A stretch of 64,000 nucleotides of DNA, from positions 186,001 through 250,000 of the forward strand of contig NZ_VTTO01000010.1 of the NCBI RefSeq assembly GCF_008364825.1, in the 5' to 3' direction. Numbering within the stretch: position 1 is the first letter of the stretch; each line of letters begins with the position of its first letter. Below the pieces are notes generated by a model. That model saw only the letters and a program-made list of their open reading frames with translations. It ran no database searches and was not told the origin of the DNA. A program made the position numbers and the translations under genes. This stretch comes from Azospirillum sp. B21. GTDB lineage: Bacteria; Pseudomonadota; Alphaproteobacteria; Azospirillales; Azospirillaceae. Positions 49,925-59,117 of this stretch are shown in pieces.

Positions 49925-50563
49925 TCATCGCATGCGGCGGATGGCCGAGGTCAGAACCGGACGCACCGCTGCACCGCCACCGGTTTCGGCGGTTCGCTCG
50001 CCCGCGATGGCGATGGCCCGCAGACGCTCGGCCAAGGCACGTTCGGCGGCACAGGCTTCCTCGCACAGGGCACGGATTTCGGCAATGCTGGGCCGCCATT
50101 TGCGGGTGCGGCGCCAGACCTTGGCCGCCTGATCGATCGCCCAGGCCGGGAACTCTCCCAAATCGTCCGCCCAGTCCATCGCGAGCAATTGCTCCACCTC
50201 CGGCGTTGTGGCCTTGGACGGGAAATGGCTCAGCAGTGCCAGCACCCTGCCCAGCAGATGGTTGGCCGACGCAGGTGCGAGAATGCCGTCGTCAATCTCC
50301 GCAAGAGCCCGCCGGGCAAGAGCGGCGTGACGTGGCGTCACTCCGGCCGGTGGCGTCCAATCCTCCACCACATCGGCGAAGCCGTCTTCGGTGAAACGGC
50401 TGTGGCGGCCGATCTGCCCGCGGTCGAGCAGTTGCCGCAAGGGGTCGGGCAGAGCCTCGCGCAGCATCCGGCTGCGCAGGGCCGGCGCCATGGCCGGGTC
50501 GAAGGGCAGCGGCAGGCCGGGTGACGGTGCCGGCGAGGCCGGGAACGGGTGAAGGTTGCTCAT
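49925..50563 (-). CDS. Replicon-associated protein of unknown function (212 residues)
   Basis: From the ATG at 50563, 212 residues. Not recognised with confidence. The N-terminus is Pro-rich (FPASPAPSPGLPLPFDPAMA). The core is helical, with GRVLALLSHFPSKATTPEVE and FPAWAIDQAAKVWRRTRKWR, then a PSIAEIRALCEEAC helix with a Cys. The AWAIDQA...W...KWRPSIAEI pattern resembles small phage and plasmid replication-associated proteins. The start overlaps the stop of the winged-helix gene (ATGA), so the two are in one operon near the origin. A replication role is plausible but unproven. Confidence 0.65.
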   Translation of the reverse strand: MSNLHPFPASPAPSPGLPLPFDPAMAPALRSRMLREALPDPLRQLLDRGQIGRHSRFTEDGFADVVEDWTPPAGVTPRHAALARRALAEIDDGILAPASANHLLGRVLALLSHFPSKATTPEVEQLLAMDWADDLGEFPAWAIDQAAKVWRRTRKWRPSIAEIRALCEEACAAERALAERLRAIAIAGERTAETGGGAAVRPVLTSAIRRMR

Positions 50564-51408
50564 GCGCCCACTCCCCAGGGGTTGGCAGCGGCGGCGGTGG
50601 GGGTGCCGGGCTGGCCGTTCAGCCGGGCGGCGACGCTGGCCCAGGCCGACAGGCGCTTTTCGGCATCCGCGGCAGGACGTGTGGCAGGACGGTTGGCTTT
50701 GGATTGGCCTGTCGGAGTGCGGGAGGGTTCCGCGGGCTGTTGCGCCATACGCGCCATGTCCTGCAGCAACCAGGAACGCCACGCGGCGGCCACGTCGCGG
50801 TAGCGGTAGCCATGGGCACGGCACTGCTGGACGAAGCGTTCGGCATGGCGGTCGAGATCGACAACGGGAAAGCGCGTCGCCGCCCATTGGCGATCGGCTG
50901 CGGATGGGGTCCAGTCTTCGCTGACCTGTCCGGCAACAGGTTGCGCAGCGGCCGGTTCCCCACCGATTGCCTGCCGTTCGCCCGCCCGCCGGTGGAGCGT
51001 GTCCGGAATCTGTTCAGGTTCAGGCTGTTCGTGACTCGCTGCTGGACAGGGGGAGTCCGCCGACGAGTCAGCGGGGCTGTCCACCCTTGCACCCTCTCCG
51101 GCGCCGCCCGTAACGGTCAGCGCCAGACGGTAGCGGCAGCTGAGACGGCCGCCGCTGGCCGACCGCCGGTGTTCGATGGCCACAAGCCCGAGCGCTTCCA
51201 GGCGGCCCAGGATGCGGTTGACGGTCGGCCGGCTGCGTTTCAGCTTTCCCGCCAACGTCGCCTGCGAAGGCCAGCAGACGCCCATGTCGTCGGCATAGGT
51301 GCTGAGAGCGGCCAGCACGGCGAGGCCGTCGGCATCAAGATCGGGGTGATCCAGCCACCAGGCCGGAATCCGGCCCCAGCGGTTGGGGTTTGCGCTATGG
51401 TCGGTCAT
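50560..51408 (-). CDS. Winged-helix DNA-binding protein of the replicon block
   Basis: 282 residues from the ATG at 51408. The N-terminal third is a winged helix of HTH_36 type (AWWLDHPDLDADGLAVLAAL, YADDMGVCWPSQATLAGKLK with RSRPTVNRILGRLEALGLV), as in plasmid replication and regulatory proteins. The C-terminal part has a Pro/Gln-rich linker and a helical block (HAERFVQQCRAHGYRYRDVA, AAWRSWLLQDMARM). The gene reads leftward away from the iteron region, and the first iterons start 120 bp upstream of its ATG. It may regulate copy number, load replication proteins, or control the leftward operon. Confidence 0.7.
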   Translation of the reverse strand: MTDHSANPNRWGRIPAWWLDHPDLDADGLAVLAALSTYADDMGVCWPSQATLAGKLKRSRPTVNRILGRLEALGLVAIEHRRSASGGRLSCRYRLALTVTGGAGEGARVDSPADSSADSPCPAASHEQPEPEQIPDTLHRRAGERQAIGGEPAAAQPVAGQVSEDWTPSAADRQWAATRFPVVDLDRHAERFVQQCRAHGYRYRDVAAAWRSWLLQDMARMAQQPAEPSRTPTGQSKANRPATRPAADAEKRLSAWASVAARLNGQPGTPTAAAANPWGVGA

Positions 51409-51509
51409 CTGTGGCGATACTCCTCCGTGCCGGCGGCCGGACAGGCTGCGGTGGCGGGTGGATGGCGTGATTGGCAGGGAGGATTCGAAGCGGTCCGCGG
51501 CAGAGTCGA

Positions 51510-51529
51510 ATCGCGGGCTCGCACTCCAT
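51510..51529 (-). repeat. Single inverted iteron at the left edge
   Basis: ATCGCGGGCTCGCACTCCAT is a unit in the reverse orientation relative to the left array, overlapping its first member by two bases. It gives a head-to-head arrangement that might form a handcuffing or initiator-dimer site. Confidence 0.6.
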
Positions 51530-51840
51530 AGAGCAGCAGCCCGCGGATGGTCAGCGATAGCCCGCGACCTTGAAGCCCCTGCCCGCGACCATGGAGCCTT
51601 AGCCCGCGATGTCCCGCCGAATCGGAATCCTGGCGCTTCAGGCCGCGGATATGGAGCCCTTGCCCGCGATTGCCGCGCCGGATCCCGTCTGTCTTCGGGG
51701 CGATTTCCGGCTCCTCCCCGGCTGTACCTGGAGCCATAGCCCGCGTTTCCCCTCCGGCCGGGATGATCGGGAGCAATAGGGGCGGTTCGGAGACGGCACC
51801 GAGGGTGGTGTTCCGCGGCCATGGAGCGGTAGCTCGCGGT
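51528..51840 (+). repeat. Left iteron array (about nine units)
   Basis: Units of 20 bp begin at 51528, 51549, 51570 and 51591 in an exact 21-bp register, then 51630 (weak), 51651, 51728, 51768 (weak) and 51821. The clearest copies are ATGGAGCCTTAGCCCGCGAT at 51591 and ATGGAGCCCTTGCCCGCGAT at 51651. The conserved core is AGCCCGCGAT. The array lies on the side of the winged-helix gene and would let the initiator repress it. Confidence 0.8.
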
Positions 51841-51926
51841 TCTCCCCTGCCGTGCCGCGGCCGATTCTCTCCGATTCTTCAGGGAGTCGTGGTTCCGCGA
51901 CTTGGGAAGCCGGGACAAAGGCGGCA

Positions 51927-52009
51927 ATCGCGGGCTATGGCTCCATGATCGCGGGCCGTTGCTCCATCACCGCGGGCTGTCGCGCCATGTGCGCGGGCTG
52001 TTGCTCCAC
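51927..52009 (-). repeat. Right iteron array (four units, opposite orientation)
   Basis: Four units start at 51927, 51948, 51969 and 51990, each 21 bp apart, for example ATCGCGGGCTATGGCTCCAT at 51927. They are the reverse complement of the left-array consensus. The array ends 82 bp before the initiator start, overlapping the likely promoter, which suggests autorepression and coupling of copy number to initiator level. Confidence 0.85.
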
Positions 52010-52091
52010 CCCGGAGGCGGTAATTTCCTTCGGTTCTGTTGCGCCGGGGGGCTCCGCGCGCCATGGTTACTCCCGACCTTCGGAGACGTTC

Positions 52092-53324
52092 ATGACCAAG
52101 ATGGCCCCGACCAGCGCCGCGCAGCTCATCCTGTTCGAGCTGGAAGACCGTTCGCAATCGCACCTGATCGCGCTCTACGATCTGGCGCCGCGGTTCGTGT
52201 TCGTCTCCCGCGACAACGACAAGGAAAAGGTGGCGAAGGACAAGGGCGAGTTGGTCACCAAGGACAGTTTCATCAAGTCGGTACGGCGCGAGTTCGCGTT
52301 CCGCGGCCGCAACTATCGCCTGACCGTCCAACCCGCCCGTATCGACCGTCTGAGCACCGCGAAGAAGGAAGACCGCGCCCCCGGCAGCGGCCCGGATCTG
52401 GTGGAAGTCGAGATCTTCCCCTCGGAGCGCGAGCAGGTGGTGGAGCAGGTGGTGCGCCGCCTCGCCATGGACCGCTCGCGCCTGTCGTTGACCGGCGAGA
52501 ACCGCGACAAGGTGCAGATGCGTTTCAGCCTGTACGAGATCCAGCGGGAACTGCGGGCGGTCAACCACACCCTGTCGATCCAGGACATCCGCGAATCCCT
52601 GACCATCCTGGCGCGGTCGCGCATCATCATCTCCACCGGCGGCAGTGCGGAGCCGGGGAAGAAGAGCCGCGGGCAGAATTTGCTGGAATCCACCGCCTTC
52701 CCGGTGCTGGCCATCCGCTCCCGTCCCGATCTGGTCGATGAGGATGGTGGGGTCGAGGAGACCTATCTGGAGTTCAACCCGCTGGTCTCCGCCGCCATCC
52801 GCGACTTGGAGTTCAAGCCGGTTTCCTACGCTTGGCTGATGAAGCTGAAATCGCCGGTGTCGCGCTGGCTCTACAATCGCCTGTCCATCGAATACGACAC
52901 CGCCGACGACGATGCGAAACCGGTGTCGATCAGCGCCGACGAGATCATCAAGAACAGCGGCATGAACGAGTGGTCGCGCCGCCGTGACACGCTGCGCGTG
53001 GTGACGTCGGCCGTCGATGCGCTGGTGGACGAGGGGATTCTCGACGTCGCCGACAAGGAATACACCAAGGTCGGCAAGCGCATCGACGCCATCGACTATG
53101 TGCTGACGCCGTCGCAGAAGTTCCTGGATCAGGTCCGCCGCGGCCGCCGGGTGCAGACCACCAACATCGACCTGCTGAAGCAGATCGTCGGCAACGCCAT
53201 GCGTCCGGATGGCTTCGTGCCGCTGAAGGCCGGCGAGGCGGCGGAGGTGCGCAACAAGCGCGCCAAGCGTCTGGCCGACCCGTCCAAGGCCGAACAGGCC
53301 ACTCTGCCGCTGCCGAAGAAATAA
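52092..53324 (+). CDS. RepA-like plasmid replication initiator
   Basis: 410 residues, start supported by GGAG at 52082-52085. The chain fits a Rep-type initiator by context and fold features: a first winged-helix part (about 140-225: SLYEIQRELRAVNHTLSIQD, then IRESLTILARSRII), a second (about 245-345: SPVSRWLYNRLSIEYDTADD and SISADEIIKNSGMNEW) and a basic C-terminus (RVQTTNIDLLKQIV, NKRAKRL, ending LPLPKK). It should bind the iterons upstream and open the origin. It converges with the PAP2-type gene three bases downstream. The assignment rests on position beside the iterons and on its HTH-type layout; I cannot name the exact family. Confidence 0.82.
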   Translation: MTKMAPTSAAQLILFELEDRSQSHLIALYDLAPRFVFVSRDNDKEKVAKDKGELVTKDSFIKSVRREFAFRGRNYRLTVQPARIDRLSTAKKEDRAPGSGPDLVEVEIFPSEREQVVEQVVRRLAMDRSRLSLTGENRDKVQMRFSLYEIQRELRAVNHTLSIQDIRESLTILARSRIIISTGGSAEPGKKSRGQNLLESTAFPVLAIRSRPDLVDEDGGVEETYLEFNPLVSAAIRDLEFKPVSYAWLMKLKSPVSRWLYNRLSIEYDTADDDAKPVSISADEIIKNSGMNEWSRRRDTLRVVTSAVDALVDEGILDVADKEYTKVGKRIDAIDYVLTPSQKFLDQVRRGRRVQTTNIDLLKQIVGNAMRPDGFVPLKAGEAAEVRNKRAKRLADPSKAEQATLPLPKK

Positions 53325-53327
53325 TGA

Positions 53328-53963
53328 TCAGCGCGGCAGGATTCGCCGCGCCAGCAGCGTGATGGCGGTTCCCAGCAGGGCGCCGGCCAGCACGTCAGAC
53401 GCCCAATGGCGGTGCCGGACCACCCGCCCGCCGGCAAGGGCCGCCGCGGTTCCGTAGATCACCAAACTTTGTGCCGGCGACCGGCTGACTGCGGCCAGGG
53501 CGGTCGCCGCGGCGAAGGCGCTCGCGGCATGGCCCGAGGGCAGCGAGCGAGCGCTGATCCGCCAGCCGGGCTTACGCCGCGGAGCGCATTCGTCGGGACG
53601 GCGGCGCTTGACGTAACGCTTGATCGAGCGGCTGGCGGTCGCGGTCGCCACAAGCCCGGCGACGCCGACGCTGCCGGCGCGGCGCAGATCCGCCTGTCCG
53701 GTCAGCAGGCCGACGATGCCGGCTATGGCGAAGCCGGGGATCAGCACATGGCGTTTTATGGCGTAATGGCCCGCGGTTGCCAGGGCTTGGCTGACCGGGC
53801 CGGGATCGCAGGTGACGATGTCGTGGACCTGCGCATCCAGCGTATCGACGGCCGTCAAGGTGGGCTGAAGGATGGCGGGGGCGGCGCGCCCGCCATAGCC
53901 GATGCCGCCACCCGGATTCTCGATGCCCCGCTGTTCGTCGTTCTGTTCGATGATGTCGCTCAA
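53328..53963 (-). CDS. PAP2-family phosphatase (phosphatidic acid phosphatase-like)
   Basis: Membrane phosphatase of 211 residues. The three PAP2 motifs are visible: KRYVKRRRP (motif 1), SLPSGHAAS (motif 2) and RVVRHRHWASD (motif 3, with catalytic His and Asp). Hydrophobic segments lie around 72-100, 140-170 and 185-205. It dephosphorylates a lipid phosphate or polyprenyl diphosphate at the membrane. It is unlinked to the replication block except by position, ending three bases from the initiator gene. Confidence 0.88.
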   Translation of the reverse strand: MSDIIEQNDEQRGIENPGGGIGYGGRAAPAILQPTLTAVDTLDAQVHDIVTCDPGPVSQALATAGHYAIKRHVLIPGFAIAGIVGLLTGQADLRRAGSVGVAGLVATATASRSIKRYVKRRRPDECAPRRKPGWRISARSLPSGHAASAFAAATALAAVSRSPAQSLVIYGTAAALAGGRVVRHRHWASDVLAGALLGTAITLLARRILPR

Positions 53964-54061
53964 CGCCGGTCCCCTGCCTCCTGCGCCTCTGCATGGGCGC
54001 CGCAGAGGAACGCGGAGCGTACGGGGGCGGTTCCGCGCCCCCGTTCAGCCCCTGTGGCGGG

Positions 54062-54877
54062 TCAGCCTTGCGCCGGTCGCCAGTTTGCGAAGGCGTCGAG
54101 CAGCGCTCTCAGCACCCGCTGGAGCTTTTCCGCCCGGTCGGGACGATAGGCGAAGGGCGGCGCCTCCTCGTCCATGTAGCGGTCCTGCGCCAGCTCCATC
54201 TGAATGGCGTGGACGTTTTCGGCCGGCTGCCCATAGGCGCGGGTGATGTGGCCGCCGACGAAGCGTCCGTTGGTGACGCAGGTCATCCCCTCCGCCGCCG
54301 CGGCGCTTTCCATCGCGGCGACGACGCGGGCGGCCAGCTGCGGATCGGCGCTGGTGCCGCGGGCCGTGCCCAGGTTCAGGTCGGGGAGGAGCCCGTCGAA
54401 CAGGCGCGGCACATGGCTGCGGATCGAATGGGCGTCATAGAGCAGGGCGAAGCCGTGGCGGGCCTTCACCCGCGCCAGTTCCGCAGCAAGCGCATCGTGG
54501 TAGGGACGCCAGTAGGTCTCCACCCGCTGCGCCACCTCCGCCTCGTCGGGCGCCTGTCCGTCGCGGTAGAGCGGCGTGCCGTCGAACAGGGTTTCCGGGC
54601 ACAGGCCGGTGGTCGCCTGTCCGGGATAGAGGCTCTCGCCGGTCGAAGACCGGTTGAGATCGACGACATAGCGGGAATAGCGGGCGCTGAGCAGCGTCGC
54701 GCCCAGGCCGGTCGCAAATCCGTACAGGCGCGGGATGTGCCAGTCGGTGTCGCGCAGGGTCAGCGCCTCGCCGGTCAGGCGGTCGGCCAGACCGGGGGAG
54801 AGGGCGGTGCCGCAATGGGGCATGCTGATGACCAGCGGCCCGTCGCCTTGAACCAGATCGAAGATGGTGTCGGTCAT
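54062..54877 (-). CDS. hutG: N-formylglutamate deformylase HutG
   Basis: Last enzyme of the five-step histidine pathway: N-formyl-L-glutamate to glutamate and formate. 271 residues, N-formylglutamate amidohydrolase family. Motifs are [12 protein letters not shown] near the N-terminus, [29 protein letters not shown] and the C-terminal [14 protein letters not shown]. Its presence together with HutF shows that this strain uses the deiminase route, not HutE-type direct formiminoglutamase. It overlaps the hutH stop by four bases. Confidence 0.93.
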   Translation of the reverse strand: MTDTIFDLVQGDGPLVISMPHCGTALSPGLADRLTGEALTLRDTDWHIPRLYGFATGLGATLLSARYSRYVVDLNRSSTGESLYPGQATTGLCPETLFDGTPLYRDGQAPDEAEVAQRVETYWRPYHDALAAELARVKARHGFALLYDAHSIRSHVPRLFDGLLPDLNLGTARGTSADPQLAARVVAAMESAAAAEGMTCVTNGRFVGGHITRAYGQPAENVHAIQMELAQDRYMDEEAPPFAYRPDRAEKLQRVLRALLDAFANWRPAQG

Positions 54878-56412
54878 TGTGCGGTCTCCAGGGATACCGG
54901 CATCAGATGGTCGAGCGCACCGTTGCGCACCAGGGCGCCGATGGCGGCCAGATCCGGGGCGAAGTAGCGGTCAACCTCGTAACGCGGCACCTCGGCACGG
55001 ATGGCGGCGATGGCCTGCTCCAGCCGCTCCGTGGTCTTCAGCGGTCGATGGAACTCCAGACCCTGAATCGCGGCCAAAAGCTCTATGCCGACGATGTCGG
55101 CGACATTGCCGGCGATGTCGCCCAGCCGCCGCGCCGCGAAGGTCGCCATGCTGACATGATCCTCCTGGTTGGCGGAGGTCGGCAGGCTGTCGACGCTGGC
55201 GGGGTGGGCGAGCGACTTGTTCTCCGACGCCAGCGCCGCGGCGGTGACATGGGCGATCATGAAGCCGGAGTTCAGGCCGGGCTCCGCCACCAGGAAGGGC
55301 GGCAGGCCGCTGATGGTGGTATCGATCAGCATGGCGATGCGGCGTTCGGCCAGTGCGCCGATCTCCGACGCCGCGATGGCAAGCTGGTCGGCGGCCATCG
55401 CCACCGGCTCCGCATGGAAATTGCCGCCGGATAGAACCTCGTCGGTGTCGACCAGGACCAGCGGATTGTCGGTGACGCCGTTCGCTTCGATCACCAGGGT
55501 GCGGGCCGCCTGCCGCATCTGGTCCAGAACGGCGCCCATCACCTGCGGCTGGCAGCGCAGGCTGTAGGGATCCTGCACCCGGTGGCAGTCGGGACCCTGG
55601 TGGCTGGCGTTCAGTTCGCTGCCGGTCAGCATCTCGCGGAAGGCGGCGGCGACGGCGATCTGGCCGGGCTGGCCGCGCAGCGCGCTGATGCGGGCGTCGA
55701 AGGGGCGGTGGCTGCCCATGACGGCCTCGACCGACAGCGAGCCGGCGACCAGCGCCGCCTTGAAGGTGCGCTCGATCTCGAACAGCCCGGCGAGTGCCAG
55801 ACCGGTCGACACCTGGGTGCCGTTGATCAGCGCCAGACCTTCCTTGGCCTTCAGGTCGAAGACCGGCAGACCGGCGATGCGCAGCCCCTCTTCCGCCGGC
55901 AGGGTCTCTCCCTTCACCCGGACATGGCCGATGCCGAGCAGCACGCCGCACAGATGGGCCAGCGGCGCCAGATCGCCCGATGCGCCGACGGAGCCCTTGC
56001 CCGGCACCACCGGCAGCACGTCGGCCTCATAGAGCTTCAGCAGGGCATCGACCAGCGCAGGCCGGACGCCCGATGCGCCGACGGCGAGGCTGACCGCCTT
56101 GATGACCAGGATCAGCCGCACCACGCCATCGGCCAGCGGCGCGCCGACACCGGTGGCATGCGACAGGATCAGGTTGCGCTGGAGCGTTTCCAGATCGCTT
56201 GCGGCGATGTGGGTGTGGGCCAGCTTGCCGAAGCCGGTGTTGACGCCGTAGACAGCCTCGTCGCCACCGGCGATCCGGTCGATCAGGGCGCGCGAGCGCT
56301 CCATCCGCGGATAGGCCGCCGGGTCGAGCGTCAGGGCCGGACGGCCGCGGTAGATGCTGCGCAGCGTGTCGAGCGACAGCGCGCCCGGAACCAGAGTGAT
56401 GGTCTCGCTCAT
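54874..56412 (-). CDS. hutH: Histidine ammonia-lyase HutH
   Basis: First step of histidine breakdown: histidine to urocanate and ammonia. From the ATG at 56412, 512 residues, the usual length. The MIO cofactor forms from A144-S145-G146 in [12 protein letters not shown]. Other family blocks are [12 protein letters not shown], the [15 protein letters not shown] segment and GNFHAEPVA. Overlaps of four bases with both hutF and hutG show one operon. Confidence 0.96.
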   Translation of the reverse strand: MSETITLVPGALSLDTLRSIYRGRPALTLDPAAYPRMERSRALIDRIAGGDEAVYGVNTGFGKLAHTHIAASDLETLQRNLILSHATGVGAPLADGVVRLILVIKAVSLAVGASGVRPALVDALLKLYEADVLPVVPGKGSVGASGDLAPLAHLCGVLLGIGHVRVKGETLPAEEGLRIAGLPVFDLKAKEGLALINGTQVSTGLALAGLFEIERTFKAALVAGSLSVEAVMGSHRPFDARISALRGQPGQIAVAAAFREMLTGSELNASHQGPDCHRVQDPYSLRCQPQVMGAVLDQMRQAARTLVIEANGVTDNPLVLVDTDEVLSGGNFHAEPVAMAADQLAIAASEIGALAERRIAMLIDTTISGLPPFLVAEPGLNSGFMIAHVTAAALASENKSLAHPASVDSLPTSANQEDHVSMATFAARRLGDIAGNVADIVGIELLAAIQGLEFHRPLKTTERLEQAIAAIRAEVPRYEVDRYFAPDLAAIGALVRNGALDHLMPVSLETAQ

Positions 56413-57773
56413 CCCAGAAGTCTCCCAAGTGTCTTTTTGAAGCGGTCGGCGATCTCCTCCTCGCGCGGGTGGCGGCGGTCGCGGACGATTGCGTGTCCGG
56501 CGATCACCACATCGCGCACGAGGGGGGCGTTGCCGGCGAAGATCCAGCCGTCCAGCAGCGCATCGCCCTTTCGCGCGGCCAGCAGCGGGTGGTCGGTGTC
56601 GAGGACGATGAGATCGGCGCGGAGACCGGCGGCGATGCGCCCGGCCTCGAATCCTGTCGCCTGCGCGCCGCCGGCCTGTGCGTCCTCCACCAGCCGGCGG
56701 GCGGTGGAGCGGCGGGGGCCGCCGGCCAGCACGGTGCGCCGGCCGCTGGTCAGCCGCGCGCCATACTCCAGCCAGCGCAGATCCTCCACCGGGCTGACGG
56801 AGATGTGGCTGTCGGAGCCGATGCCCCAGCGCCCACCCTGGCCCATGAAGGATTCGGCAGCGAAGAAGCCGTCGCCGAGATTGGCTTCGGTGGTCGGGCA
56901 GAGGCCGGCGACGGCGCCGCTGGCGGCGACGCCCGTCACCTCGGCGTCCGTCATGTGGGTGGCGTGGATCAGGCACCAGCGGCCATCGACAGGCTGGGTC
57001 TCCAGCAGATGTTCCACCGGGCGGCGGCCATGGTGGGCGAGGCAGTCCTCCACCTCCCGGCGCTGCTCGGCGATGTGGATGTGGATCGGGCCTTGCGGGT
57101 GGGCGGCGACGGTTTCGCTGAGCAGACTGTCCGGGACGGCGCGCAGCGAATGCGGGGCGATGCCGAGGCGCACGTCGTCGTCCTCGCCATAGGCATCGCG
57201 CAGGGCCGCGGTCAGCCGGGCGAACCCTGCCCCGTCATGGATGAAGCGGCGCTGTCCGGCAGTCGGCGGCGTGCCGCCGAAGCCGGACGCGTTGTAGAGC
57301 ACCGGCAGCAGCGTGATCGGCAGACCGGCGGTCCGCGCGGCGGCGACGGCGCGGTGGCTCATCTCCGCCGGGTCGGCGTAGGCGCTGCCGTCGCGGTCGC
57401 GGTGAAGGTAATGGAATTCGGCGACGGCGGTGAAGCCGGCCTTCAGCGTCTCCACATAAAGCTGGGCGGCGACCGCTTCGAAATCCTCAGGATCCATGCG
57501 GTCGAGCGCGCGGTACATCACCTCGCGCCAACTCCAGAAGCTGTCGGAGCCCTCGCCGGAGGACTCGCCCATGCCGGCGATGGCGCGCTGGTGGGCGTGG
57601 GAATGCAGGTTGGCAATGCCCGCGACGGCGGCCCCGGCAAAGCGCTCCGCCTCGGTCGGGCAGGCGGCATTGGGCGTCGCCGAGACGATCCGGCCGCGCT
57701 CGTCCGTCGTGACCAGCACATTCTCCGCCCAGCCATCCGGCAGCAGCGCTGAGGCAAAAAACAGGTTGCTCAT
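56409..57773 (-). CDS. hutF: Formimidoylglutamate deiminase HutF
   Basis: Amidohydrolase that converts N-formimidoyl-L-glutamate to N-formyl-L-glutamate and ammonia. From the ATG at 57773, 454 residues. Metal-binding histidines are in [10 protein letters not shown], the EFHYLHRD block, [10 protein letters not shown] and [11 protein letters not shown]; the [10 protein letters not shown] loop carries the catalytic aspartate. First gene of the leftward hutF-hutH-hutG operon, starting next to the shared operator region. Confidence 0.94.
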   Translation of the reverse strand: MSNLFFASALLPDGWAENVLVTTDERGRIVSATPNAACPTEAERFAGAAVAGIANLHSHAHQRAIAGMGESSGEGSDSFWSWREVMYRALDRMDPEDFEAVAAQLYVETLKAGFTAVAEFHYLHRDRDGSAYADPAEMSHRAVAAARTAGLPITLLPVLYNASGFGGTPPTAGQRRFIHDGAGFARLTAALRDAYGEDDDVRLGIAPHSLRAVPDSLLSETVAAHPQGPIHIHIAEQRREVEDCLAHHGRRPVEHLLETQPVDGRWCLIHATHMTDAEVTGVAASGAVAGLCPTTEANLGDGFFAAESFMGQGGRWGIGSDSHISVSPVEDLRWLEYGARLTSGRRTVLAGGPRRSTARRLVEDAQAGGAQATGFEAGRIAAGLRADLIVLDTDHPLLAARKGDALLDGWIFAGNAPLVRDVVIAGHAIVRDRRHPREEEIADRFKKTLGRLLG

Positions 57774-57869
57774 GAGGGCGCCCTCGCTATTATAGACAAC
57801 ACTATACAAGTATAGGCAACCTGATGCCAAGAGGGTTGCTGCACGAACTTGTAGGAAGGAGCCGAACCG
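57774..57869. promoter_or_regulatory. Divergent hut promoter/operator region
   Basis: Between hutF (leftward) and hutI (rightward). TATAGACAAC at 57791 and TATAGGCAAC at 57811 are 20-bp-spaced direct repeats, and CTATACAAGTATAG at 57802-57815 is an almost perfect palindrome between them. This AT-rich TATA/ACAAG pattern suits a GntR-type HutC repressor, encoded by the nearby gene. GGAAGGAG at 57853-57860 is the hutI ribosome site. Confidence 0.7.
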
Positions 57870-59117
57870 ATGCCGACCAGCGCGCCGTGGGATTCCCTGT
57901 GGATCGACCTGTCCGTTGCGACGATGGGTGATGCCGACGGCTACGGCGTCATCGCCGACGCGGCGGTCGGCATCAAGGATGGCCGCATCGCCTTCGTTGG
58001 TCGGCGCGCCGACCTGACGGACGCGCCCGAGGCGTTGGCGACCCAGGTTCATTCGGGGCAGGGCGGATGGATGACCCCCGGCCTGATCGACTGTCACACC
58101 CATCTCGTCTATGGCGGTAATCGCGCCCGCGAGTTCGAGATGCGGCTGAACGGCGCGACCTATGAGGAGATCGCGCGGGCTGGCGGCGGCATCCTGTCCA
58201 CCGTCACCGCCACCCGCGCCGCCAGCGAGGACCAGCTTCTGGCCGCCACCCTGCCGCGGCTGGACAGCCTGCTGGCTGAGGGCGTCACGACGGTGGAGGT
58301 CAAGTCCGGCTACGGCCTCGACACTGAAACCGAGACTCGGATGCTCTGCGTCGCCCGCCGGCTGGCCCAGGTCCGTCCGGTGGAGGTGCGCACCACTTAT
58401 CTCGGCGCCCATGCCCTGCCGCCGGAATTCAAGACCGACCCGGACGGCTACATCGACCGCATCTGCGCCGAGACGCTGCCGGCCATCGCCGAAGCCGGGC
58501 TGGCCGATGCGGTGGACGCCTTTTGCGAGGGGATCGGCTTCTCCGTCGCCCAGACCCGCCGGGTGTTCGAGACGGCCAAGAGGCTCGGCCTGCCGGTGAA
58601 GCTGCATGCCGAACAGCTCAGCAACCTCGGCGGCGCCCGGCTGGTGGCGGAGTTCGGCGGCCTGTCCGCCGACCATATCGAGCATCTCGACGAGGAGGGC
58701 GTCGCGGCCATGGCGCAGGCCGGGACGGTGGCCGTGCTGCTGCCCGGCGCCTTTTATGCGTTGCGCGAGACCAGGCTGCCGCCCATCGACCTGCTGCGCC
58801 GCCATGGCGTGGCGATGGCGCTGTCCACCGACAACAACCCCGGCACTTCGCCGGTGACCTCGCTTCTGCTGATGTTGTCGATGGGCTGCACCTTCTTCCG
58901 CCTGACCCCGGCGGAGGCGCTGGCCGGCGTCACCCGCCATGCGGCGAAGGCGCTGGGGCTGACCGACCGTGGTGTGATCGCTCCGGCCAAGCGCGCCGAT
59001 CTGGCGGTCTGGCGCATCGAGCATCCGGCGGAGCTGGCCTATGCCATCGGCCTGAACCCCTGCATGGCGGTGGTGAATGGCGGGATGGTGCGCAAGCCGT
59101 ATGTGGGGGTCGCATGA
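57870..59117 (+). CDS. hutI: Imidazolonepropionase HutI
   Basis: Third step: imidazolonepropionate to formimidoylglutamate. 415 residues, amidohydrolase fold. The metal site is [19 protein letters not shown] near residue 75; the K/S block [14 protein letters not shown] lies near 145, and [19 protein letters not shown] carries the catalytic Asp near 318. Start by GGAAGGAG. It overlaps hutC by four bases (ATGA). Confidence 0.95.
   Translation: MPTSAPWDSLWIDLSVATMGDADGYGVIADAAVGIKDGRIAFVGRRADLTDAPEALATQVHSGQGGWMTPGLIDCHTHLVYGGNRAREFEMRLNGATYEEIARAGGGILSTVTATRAASEDQLLAATLPRLDSLLAEGVTTVEVKSGYGLDTETETRMLCVARRLAQVRPVEVRTTYLGAHALPPEFKTDPDGYIDRICAETLPAIAEAGLADAVDAFCEGIGFSVAQTRRVFETAKRLGLPVKLHAEQLSNLGGARLVAEFGGLSADHIEHLDEEGVAAMAQAGTVAVLLPGAFYALRETRLPPIDLLRRHGVAMALSTDNNPGTSPVTSLLLMLSMGCTFFRLTPAEALAGVTRHAAKALGLTDRGVIAPAKRADLAVWRIEHPAELAYAIGLNPCMAVVNGGMVRKPYVGVA

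Larger units (their letters stand above)
51409..52091. other. Iteron-type replication origin (oriV), divergent control region
   Basis: A 683-bp non-coding stretch between the leftward winged-helix gene and the rightward initiator gene. It is packed with related 20-bp units of consensus ATGGAGCNNTAGCCCGCGAT in both orientations, annotated as arrays below. The 21-bp spacing places units on the same helix face, the hallmark of iterons bound by a Rep initiator. No consensus DnaA box (TTATCCACA) and no strongly AT-rich melting region were found by eye, so the initiation point is not located. ATG-less frames through here read as shadow. Confidence 0.82.

Noticed and set aside
51510-52009. CRISPR array
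   Set aside because: The repeats are spaced only 21 bp apart with no unique spacers, vary in sequence, occur in both orientations, and no cas genes are present. An iteron origin explains them.
54874-56976. Longer N-terminal extension of hutH (to 56976)
   Set aside because: The part before the ATG at 56412 is Arg-rich shadow of hutF. The true start [10 protein letters not shown] matches family length.
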